Notes under the pieces: model-generated | Databases searched by the model: none | The model's input: the letters and a program-made list of their open reading frames with translations, nothing else | What the model was told of the DNA's origin: nothing | Program-made: the position numbers and the translations under genes | Assembly (NCBI GenBank): GCA_038253885.1 | Contig: JBBSGP010000051.1 | Coordinates: 1-17,348, forward strand | Reading direction: 5' to 3' | Length of the DNA: 17,348 nucleotides | Source: JALZAQ01 sp038253885 | Lineage (GTDB): Bacteria; Gemmatimonadota; Gemmatimonadetes; Gemmatimonadales; Gemmatimonadaceae | Shown: piece after piece, positions 1-5,114 of the stretch | Layout of the letters: each line of letters begins with the position of its first letter | Numbering within the stretch: the stretch's first letter is position 1

Positions 1-32
1 AGCGGTCGTCGGTTCAATCCCGACCGCTGGCT
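1..32 (+). tRNA. tRNA 3' end (partial, possibly tRNA-Thr)
   Basis: The first bases form a perfect tRNA T-arm: stem GTCGG (8-12), loop TTCAATC (13-19), stem CCGAC (20-24). The 3' acceptor strand CGCTGGC (25-31) and a discriminator T at 32 follow. No CCA is encoded. The anticodon lies outside the window, so the amino acid cannot be read. The variable-region and acceptor sequence resemble bacterial tRNA-Thr, but this is recalled resemblance only. Confidence 0.8.
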
Positions 33-37
33 CTCCG

Positions 38-595
38 TCAACGCGTCGCAGCGGCGTCGGTCCGCAGCTGGTAGAGCAGATCGTCCTCGACGCGGTAGAG
101 AAGGGGCGCGATGGGGATGCGCGGATAGATCTCGCGCAGGCGCTCGGCTTCGCGGAGCACGAACTCCACCTCGTCGCGAATCCCGAATTTGGGCGCGGAT
201 TCCTCGAACTGCGCGGTCGCGCGCGCCTCGTCCCAGCCCGCCGCGTCCATCAGCCCGTGAATGAACTGGTCGCGGCGCTGATCGAGTCGCGCCATGCCGC
301 AATCGGTGTGGGCGATCAGCACGATCGTCCGCACGCCGCCGACAGCGATCGCGTAGGAGATGCGGAACTCGTTGTCGCGCATGTTCGCGCCGGCGGTGCG
401 CAGGACGAACGCGAAGGAGTTGGGGATGCGCAGCGACTTGCGGCTGTCCATGCACATGCCGATGAGCAGCTGCGGTGCGGTGGTGGCGCCAGGGGCGCGC
501 CCGAGGTTGTGATACTCGAGGAGCAGACCCACCGGCGTTCCCTGGTACTCGGGGAGAATGTCGTCGCGGTAGTTGACAGGGATGATCTGGGTCAT
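38..595 (-). CDS. beta-class carbonic anhydrase
   Basis: This 185-residue cytoplasmic protein is a likely beta-carbonic anhydrase, which interconverts CO2 and bicarbonate at a zinc site. The family signature is visible: CMDSR (C48, D50, R52) gives the first zinc Cys and the catalytic Asp-Arg dyad, and HTDCGM (H96, C99) supplies the other two zinc ligands. The length fits the short end of the family. The ATG at 595 is the only convincing start, because the conserved core begins near residue 40. No strong Shine-Dalgarno sequence is seen. The gene ends 6 nt from the tRNA on the other strand and is transcribed divergently from the sensor gene at 704. Some short beta-CA-like proteins act on CS2 or COS instead, and sequence alone does not exclude that. 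Confidence 0.9.
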   Translation of the reverse strand: MTQIIPVNYRDDILPEYQGTPVGLLLEYHNLGRAPGATTAPQLLIGMCMDSRKSLRIPNSFAFVLRTAGANMRDNEFRISYAIAVGGVRTIVLIAHTDCGMARLDQRRDQFIHGLMDAAGWDEARATAQFEESAPKFGIRDEVEFVLREAERLREIYPRIPIAPLLYRVEDDLLYQLRTDAAATR

Positions 596-703
596 GCCGC
601 GAAGCTAACGTGCCGCGGAGCGGCGCGCGTTCCCGGATCGCGAGGGACCGGTTTGTGCTACTGTCACTCCATCCCTCCCGCACGCCGGAGCGGCCGATCC
701 AGA

Positions 704-1435
704 ATGGGCACTTACGACCTGAGTGACTTTTCCCTGAGCGACATGACTCTCTGTGGCCGTGAGCTGCGGCGGCTCGGCTCCGGAGCGCGAAGCATGGAGG
801 AGACGGCCGAGCGCATCGTGAGATACTTCCGCGAGCATCTGCGACCGGCAGCGGACGGCGACCCCGAGTGCGCTCTCGTCCGCTTCTTTCTCACCGTCCC
901 GTACGGCGAGCTGGAGCCCGAGCTGCAGAGCTTCGCGCGGACGATCGTGGGCGACGTCGACATCGGTCCCGGCATGCGCTGTCTCACGCTCCTGGCGACC
1001 GCGGGGGACGAGCCGGCCTGGAACTCGCGACGGACCTCGGTCGGGCATCGCACGCTTCCTCTCGTGAGCGAGGAGAGCATCGCCCGGTCGCCGATGATCG
1101 CTCAGCTCATGAGGCAGTTCGGAATCGAGTTGGGGACTGTCCTCGCACCTGATCCGGCTCTGATCGTGGACGAGGAGCAGCACAGCTACAACGTCTTTCA
1201 CATTCCCGACGCGGTCGGCAGCCCGTTCATCCCGGCGCAGAGGGAATTCGTGCTCAGGTTCGGAATCCGCTCCGTGCTCGGATTTGGCGGGCTGCTCCCT
1301 TCGGGCGAGCTGTTCGCCGTCATTCTCTTCTCGAAGCTGAACATCCCGCGTCAGACCGCGGACCTCTTCAGGACTCTGGCGCTCAACGTCAAGGTCGCGC
1401 TGCTTCCCTTTCTCGGTGGACGGCGATTCGCGTGA
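704..1435 (+). CDS. GAF-like sensory domain protein, partner of downstream histidine kinase
   Basis: This 243-residue soluble protein has no membrane segment or signal peptide. Its body matches a sensory domain that I know as the N-terminal part of hybrid histidine kinases: the MEETAERIVRYF segment (31-42), CALVRFF (56-62), PYGELEPEL (66-74), CLTLLATAG (93-101), PAWNSR (104-109), FIPAQREFV (175-183) and SVLGFGGLLPSG (190-201). Here it is a separate gene. The kinase start overlaps its stop as GTGA (1432-1435), so translation is probably coupled and the two products likely work together. The reading frame stays open upstream to 257, but that stretch lies opposite the carbonic anhydrase gene, so the ATG at 704 is preferred. 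GGAG at 687-690 is a distant possible ribosome site. No cofactor-binding motif identifies the ligand. Confidence 0.8.
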   Translation: MGTYDLSDFSLSDMTLCGRELRRLGSGARSMEETAERIVRYFREHLRPAADGDPECALVRFFLTVPYGELEPELQSFARTIVGDVDIGPGMRCLTLLATAGDEPAWNSRRTSVGHRTLPLVSEESIARSPMIAQLMRQFGIELGTVLAPDPALIVDEEQHSYNVFHIPDAVGSPFIPAQREFVLRFGIRSVLGFGGLLPSGELFAVILFSKLNIPRQTADLFRTLALNVKVALLPFLGGRRFA

Positions 1436-2805
1436 GCTTCTCTCCTCTGGACGAAGCCCAGCCGCACACCGGTGACGCGGAGCGGGCCCGCTCCGAGATC
1501 GCCGCGCTGACGCAGCTGCTCGAGGTGCACGAAGAGACGTCGCTGCGCCAGGCTGAGATTCTCGAGGAGCGAACCGCGAGCGCGGAAAGGGCGGAGCGCC
1601 GGGTGAGCGTCATCCTCGAGAGCATCACCGACGCCTTCTTCTCCCTCGATCGCGATTGGCGCTTCACCCTCGTGAATGCGCGCGCCGAGTCGCTGCTCGG
1701 CCGCAAGAGCGGTGAGCTGCTGGGAAGGATCATCTGGGAGGTCTTTCCCGAGGCGAACGAGTCGGACTTCTCTGCCCACTACCGTTCGGCAGTCCGGACG
1801 CAGATCCCGGCCACCTTCGAGGCCTACTATACCCCGCTCGAATCGTGGTTCGAGGTTCGCGCCTATCCCTCGCCGGAGGGATTGTCGGTCTTCTTCCAGA
1901 ATATCAACGCTCGCAAGCAGGCCGAGCTCGAGCGCGACCGTGCGCTGGAGGTCGCGACCGCGGCGAAGAAACAGGCCGAGGCGGCGAACCAGGCGAAGAT
2001 GCAGTTTCTCGCGAACATGTCGCACGAGCTGCGGACTCCCCTCAACGCCATCGGCGGCTACGCCGAGCTGTTGGCGCTCGGGGTGAAGGGAGTCGTGAGC
2101 GATGCGCAAGCGGAGTTCCTGTCGCGCATCACCCGGAGCAATCGCTATCTGCTCGGGCTCATCAACGACGTGCTGAACTTCGCCAAGCTGGAGGCTGGGC
2201 AGATCGTGCTCCGTCTGTCGGACTTTCCGGTGAACGAGACGCTCGCGGGAATCGAAACCCTGATCGCGCCCCAGATAGTCAACAAGGAGCTCAGCTACGA
2301 GTACCAAGCCTGCGACCCGAGATTGACCGTCCATGCCGACCCCGACAAGCTGCTGCAGGTCGTTCTCAATCTCGTCGTGAACGCGATCAAGTTCACACCA
2401 GCCGGCGGGCGAATCGTGCTCTGCTGCGTGGCGAAGGACGAGTGGGTGCACGTCATGGTGCAGGACACCGGGCGGGGCGTGCCCCCGGACAAGCTCGAGA
2501 CGATCTTCGATCCGTTCGTGCAGGTGGATCGCGAGCTCACGCCGCGGATGAGCCAGCAAGGCGTGGGTCTCGGCCTCGCCATCTCGCGCGATCTGGTGAG
2601 GCAGATGTCTGGTGAGATGACGGTGGAGAGCGCTCCAGGAGTGGGGTCGACTTTCGGATTTCGTCTGCCGCGGGGCGTGCCCGTGGCGGCGACGGAGTGC
2701 GAGGTGCCGCTGCCGGGCGCGGCTCGCTCCACCTCCGCGCAGTCGACACGGCCGCTACCCTCGTCGCCGGGAGCGGGTGTTGATGGTCGTCCGGCGGAGC
2801 GTTAG
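1432..2805 (+). CDS. PAS-domain sensor histidine kinase
   Basis: This 457-residue cytoplasmic two-component kinase starts at a GTG that overlaps the sensor stop. In order it has an N-terminal coiled coil (about 15-60), a PAS domain (about 57-160, with the usual SITDAFFSLDRDW entry), a second helical linker (160-190), a HisKA domain with the phospho-accepting His in NMSHELRTPLNAI (H198), and an HATPase domain. The HATPase shows the N box (N313, N317), DTGRGV (345-350), FDPF (359-362) and GVGLGLAIS (377-385). The C-terminal 40 residues are low-complexity. There are no membrane segments, so input probably comes from the PAS domain and the neighbouring GAF-like protein. No receiver domain or response regulator gene is in the window, so the output is unknown. 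Confidence 0.93.
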   Translation: MSFSPLDEAQPHTGDAERARSEIAALTQLLEVHEETSLRQAEILEERTASAERAERRVSVILESITDAFFSLDRDWRFTLVNARAESLLGRKSGELLGRIIWEVFPEANESDFSAHYRSAVRTQIPATFEAYYTPLESWFEVRAYPSPEGLSVFFQNINARKQAELERDRALEVATAAKKQAEAANQAKMQFLANMSHELRTPLNAIGGYAELLALGVKGVVSDAQAEFLSRITRSNRYLLGLINDVLNFAKLEAGQIVLRLSDFPVNETLAGIETLIAPQIVNKELSYEYQACDPRLTVHADPDKLLQVVLNLVVNAIKFTPAGGRIVLCCVAKDEWVHVMVQDTGRGVPPDKLETIFDPFVQVDRELTPRMSQQGVGLGLAISRDLVRQMSGEMTVESAPGVGSTFGFRLPRGVPVAATECEVPLPGAARSTSAQSTRPLPSSPGAGVDGRPAER

Positions 2806-2835
2806 TTTCACCGGTGCGCCTCGGTGGGCGCCTCC

Positions 2836-2908
<73 letters not shown>

Positions 2909-2942
2909 CTCGTGAAAGCGTTTGGGCTTACAGCAATCAGAG

Positions 2943-2977
2943 CGCCGGGAGACCGATGGTCCCCGGCGTGTTCTTTT
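2943..2977 (+). terminator. intrinsic terminator after tRNA-Gly
   Basis: CGCCGGG (2943-2949) pairs with CCCGGCG (2962-2968). Inside, after one bulged A, GACC (2951-2954) pairs with GGTC (2958-2961) around a GAT loop, giving an 11-bp stem. It is followed by TGTTCTTTT (2969-2977). The hairpin is strong and the T tract moderate. It probably ends the tRNA transcript and possibly the kinase operon. Confidence 0.6.
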
Positions 2978-3098
2978 CCGGGGGACCGTTGTAGGGACCG
3001 TGGTGCGAGGAATGGGGTTGCTCTGTGGCCAGCACGCCGGTTGCGATGTGAGGAGACCGAGAAAGTGAAGTCATGTTCGTGACGCGTTCGGTCGCGCG

Positions 3099-3104
3099 TA
3101 TATT
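3099..3104 (+). promoter_or_regulatory. possible -10 box for the 116-aa membrane protein gene
   Basis: TATATT matches 5 of 6 positions of the TATAAT consensus and stands out in a GC-rich stretch about 60 bp before the ATG at 3165. The -35 position 17 bp upstream (TTCGTG) is a poor match. This is a motif reading only. Confidence 0.25.
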
Positions 3105-3164
3105 TCGCGGTAGGCGGACGATTCCATCCCGTAAGTTGAGCAGTGCCCCGACAGAGGAGCGTTC

Positions 3165-3515
3165 ATGCGCGTGATTCCCGCCCGGCTGCACCGGGTTCTC
3201 GACTTCGTCACGATCGCGGGCTTCGCTCTGGCGCCCACGCTTTTTGGACTCACTGGCGCGGCCGCCGTCGTGGCATACGCCCTCGCCGGCGTGCATCTCG
3301 GGCTCACGCTGCTTACCCGGTTTGCGCCGGCGGGGTGGGGCGTGATTCCGCTTCGGGTGCATGGCGCGATCGAGCTGCTCGTCGGGCTCGGGTTGCTCGT
3401 CGTGCCGCTTCTGCTCGGCTGGCAGTCCGTGGCGCGAGCGTTCTACGTCGTCGTGGGCGTTGTGATCCTCGTGGTGTGGGCGCTAACCGCCTATGGCGAG
3501 CATAGCGCCGGGTAG
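3165..3515 (+). CDS. small four-helix integral membrane protein, unknown function
   Basis: This 116-residue, strongly hydrophobic protein has four predicted membrane segments at about 14-32, 33-51, 66-85 and 90-110. It starts with the basic stretch MRVIPARLHR, so the N-terminus is probably cytoplasmic. A good ribosome site (AGGAG at 3152-3156) precedes the ATG at 3165. The helix-pair layout with a Pro-containing turn recalls small SPW-repeat-like membrane proteins, but I cannot place it in a named family and no catalytic motif is visible. It lies alone between the tRNA-Gly and the degenerate tRNA-Gly copy at 3636, so it would be the only intact gene of any unit inserted there. Function is unknown. 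Confidence 0.75.
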   Translation: MRVIPARLHRVLDFVTIAGFALAPTLFGLTGAAAVVAYALAGVHLGLTLLTRFAPAGWGVIPLRVHGAIELLVGLGLLVVPLLLGWQSVARAFYVVVGVVILVVWALTAYGEHSAG

Positions 3516-3635
3516 TACTGGATCGCGCGCACCGCGGCATGACTGGCGGGGATCATCGCCATCGCCGTCGTAATGATTGGAGCCTGTCTCTTCACGGGAA
3601 GGGTGGCCAACTACGGACTCGTTGGCGTCGGCCTC

Positions 3636-3678
3636 GCTTCCCAAGCTGGACGTCGCCGGTGCGCCGCTGGTCGCCCCC
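3636..3678 (+). pseudogene. degenerate copy of the tRNA-Gly(CCC) 3' half
   Basis: Bases 3636-3660 are identical over 25 nt to tRNA-Gly positions 2865-2889 (anticodon loop, variable loop and start of the T-arm). The next 24 nt keep 18 matches and end in GGTCGCCC. The T-stem could still pair with two G-U pairs (GCCGG/CTGGT), but the T-loop has lost its TTCRANY consensus, and no matching acceptor 5' strand is seen. It cannot be a working tRNA. It is either a decayed tandem tRNA gene or the 3' tRNA fragment left by an insertion at the tRNA gene. Confidence 0.8.
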
Positions 3679-3684
3679 TAGCTC

Positions 3685-3717
3685 AAGGCCCAACCGCTCT
3701 CGGTCAGGGCCTTTTCA
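3685..3717 (+). terminator. strong intrinsic terminator
   Basis: AAGGCCC (3685-3691) pairs with GGGCCTT (3707-3713), with a small inner CCG/CGG hairpin (3694-3703), followed by a T-rich tail (3712-3720). It begins 7 nt after the tRNA-Gly remnant, as expected if it once ended a tRNA transcript. Confidence 0.75.
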
Positions 3718-3843
3718 TTTCGGGAATAAAAGAGGGGCGCCGCCGCGGCGCGGAAGACGAACGTTACAAGCATCGAAGGTCCCAGGAAGGAAACTGTGGT
3801 GCGCTCAGTCTGCTGCGATAGCACGCGCGGTCCGTGAGCGGTG

Positions 3844-3902
3844 TACCATCGGTCCCCGCGCCCGTCGGGCGCGTCACGATACGGCTCGCTTGATGGTATG
3901 AT
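3844..3902 (+). promoter_or_regulatory. possible promoter and inverted repeat upstream of the anchored protein gene
   Basis: TATGAT (3897-3902) matches 5 of 6 positions of the -10 consensus and lies 57 bp before the ATG at 3960. The inverted repeat TACCATC (3844-3850) / GATGGTA (3892-3898) brackets a perfect CGCGCCC/GGGCGCG hairpin (3857-3873), and its right arm overlaps the -10 box. The -35 region (TCACGA) is weak. Regulation by this repeat is inference. Confidence 0.3.
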
Positions 3903-3959
3903 CCTCGACGGGCACGCGTGATCGTCTGCCCTTCACATCAGAATGGAGAGCGAGCGACC

Positions 3960-4715
3960 ATGAGCGAGCGACTCGAGCGAGATGTGCGGATCCTGAAGCT
4001 GTACGCGATCGCGTCGACGCTGGTGATGATCATCGGCGCGACAGCGGCGTTTCGGCAGTCACCGCGGCACGAGAAGTTCACCGAGATCGACGTCGAGCGA
4101 ATCAACGTCATGGAGCCCGACGGTAAGTATCGCCTGGTGATCTCCAATCGGCCGCGATCGATCGGACCAATCTACAAGGGGCAACCTTTCGGCTATCCCG
4201 GCGGCGGGCGTCCGGGGCTGATCTTTTTCAACGATGAAGGCACCGAGAATGGTGGTCTCACGTTCACCGGTCGCCGTGGAGCCGACGGCAAGTACCGGGC
4301 GTCGACGCACATGTCGTTCGACCAATTCAACCAGGATCAGGTGCTGAACCTGGACTACGGCGACAACAACGGCCAGCGGGTCATCGGCTTCTCGGTGAAC
4401 GATCGGGCCGACGTCGACATCCACGACATGGTCGCCGAGCGCGACACGATCATGAAGATGCGGGACACGGTTGCGCGCGCGGCCGCGATGCGCAAATGGG
4501 CGGAGCCCCGGAACGGGGTGCCGCTGGTGGCCCAGCGTGTGTTTGTGGGGAGGGATCCGTCGCGCTCGGCGATGCTCAATCTGGCCGATCCAAACGGCAA
4601 GCCGCGCCTCCGGCTCATCGTCGATTCTCTGGGAGGGGCGCGGATCGAATTCCTCGATGCCACCGGCCGCGTGACATCGACCATGAGCGACACAGCGCGG
4701 CGCGGGGGCCGATGA
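3960..4715 (+). CDS. membrane-anchored conserved hypothetical protein
   Basis: This 251-residue protein has one N-terminal membrane helix (about 12-31) after a charged MSERLERDVR start and a long exported or periplasmic domain. The visible conserved blocks are EIDVERINVMEPDGKYRLVISN-like (42-63, split here), GLIFFNDEGTENGGLTF (86-102) and a C-terminal segment around SAMLNLADPNGKPRLRL. The repeated pattern of 'x-D/N-x-x-G-x-x-R-L' strands suggests a beta-rich fold. I recognise similar proteins in Gemmatimonadota- and Acidobacteria-type genomes but know no function. The frame is open from a GTG at 3918; the ATG at 3960 is preferred because it begins the conserved N-terminus and has GGAG at 3945-3948. 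It probably forms a transcript separate from the oxidase block. Confidence 0.8.
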   Translation: MSERLERDVRILKLYAIASTLVMIIGATAAFRQSPRHEKFTEIDVERINVMEPDGKYRLVISNRPRSIGPIYKGQPFGYPGGGRPGLIFFNDEGTENGGLTFTGRRGADGKYRASTHMSFDQFNQDQVLNLDYGDNNGQRVIGFSVNDRADVDIHDMVAERDTIMKMRDTVARAAAMRKWAEPRNGVPLVAQRVFVGRDPSRSAMLNLADPNGKPRLRLIVDSLGGARIEFLDATGRVTSTMSDTARRGGR

Positions 4716-4719
4716 GCCC

Positions 4720-4961
4720 GTGAGGACGGCGGTGCGGGTCACGTGCGCCGCTCTGGTCGCGGTCGCGGTCGGCGGGCGTGATCGACAGGGCGTGCGCGCA
4801 GGCACCGGTCGCGGGCCCGGCACGGACGCTGTCCGGCTGTCCTGACAGATCCGGTCGGCGCGAGCTTCTACGCCAACGACACGCAGAAATTCGGGAGCAC
4901 TTTCCGCGCGCCCATTCCGCCGCAGGAAACCAACTCGAACCCCTACTTCAAGACGCCATAA
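4720..4961 (+). pseudogene. frameshifted remnant of a small secreted protein
   Basis: A GTG at 4720, 4 nt after the previous stop, opens a signal-peptide-like segment (MRTAVRVTCAALVAVAVGG). That frame ends at the TGA at 4843-4845. A second coding-like stretch in another frame (4842-4961) ends in a TAA and reads LTDPVGASFYANDTQKF, then GSTFRAPIPPQETNSNPYF. It has no start codon of its own. Joining the two needs a frameshift between about 4775 and 4842. This looks like a broken gene for a protein of about 80 residues. A sequencing error is possible, and a chance reading cannot be excluded. Confidence 0.4.
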
Positions 4962-4973
4962 GAAACGGTTGTG

Positions 4974-5030
4974 TTGACCGCGCGACAAATCCGGGATATG
5001 TCACTGTCTCCGGAGGGCAGTACGGCCCTC
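4974..5030 (+). promoter_or_regulatory. candidate promoter and leader hairpin of the oxidase block
   Basis: TTGACC (4974-4979, 5 of 6 to the -35 consensus) is followed after exactly 17 nt by TATGTC (4997-5002), a weak -10 with 3 of 6 matches. A transcript starting near 5009 would have a leader of about 105 nt. Within it GAGGGC (5013-5018) and GCCCTC (5025-5030) form a perfect 6-bp hairpin. Placement ahead of the first gene of a long same-strand block makes it plausible. Confidence 0.3.
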
Positions 5031-5114
5031 GGGCACACGGCGGCAGCGCGGGACTAGAATTCCCTTGTGAATCTTCCACACATCGACCGCGGAATTGACG
5101 AGGGACCCACGCGG

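Larger units (their letters stand above)
3516..3959 (+). other. intergenic stretch with gene remnants
   Basis: No convincing intact gene lies in these 444 bases. From 3543 one frame reads as a single hydrophobic helix (LAGIIAIAVVMIGACLFTG) with a stop codon just before it (3540-3542). It then runs into the degenerate tRNA copy, which suggests a decayed small membrane-protein gene. The stretch also holds the tRNA-Gly remnant (3636-3678), a terminator (3685-3717), a 7-bp hairpin CGCGCCC/GGGCGCG (3857-3873) without a T tract, and a possible promoter near 3897. Confidence 0.5.

Noticed and set aside
257..703. In-frame upstream extension of the GAF-like sensor gene
   Set aside because: It lies directly opposite the carbonic anhydrase gene, which has full zinc-site motifs, and its translation is low-complexity and unlike any sensor.
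1351..2559. Long open frame on the minus strand opposite the histidine kinase
   Set aside because: Its translation is rich in Arg, His and Leu with no motifs. It mirrors the codon bias of the kinase, which has every expected kinase box.
2937..3362. Minus-strand open frame after the tRNA-Gly, considered as a decayed integrase
   Set aside because: No tyrosine-recombinase motif (R, HxxR, Y) is visible and the frame overlaps the membrane protein gene in antisense.
3857..3873. Perfect CGCGCCC/GGGCGCG hairpin as a terminator
   Set aside because: No T tract follows and no gene ends shortly before it; kept only as part of a possible regulatory structure.
4778..5098. Open frame of 106 codons on the plus strand before oxidase 1
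   Set aside because: No ribosome site, Arg-rich low-complexity translation, and it runs across the candidate promoter; the other-frame stretch at 4842-4961 looks more coding-like.
5067..5114. Upstream GTG start for oxidase 1
   Set aside because: It would put 16 polar residues ahead of a good signal peptide; the ATG at 5115 gives a normal leader.
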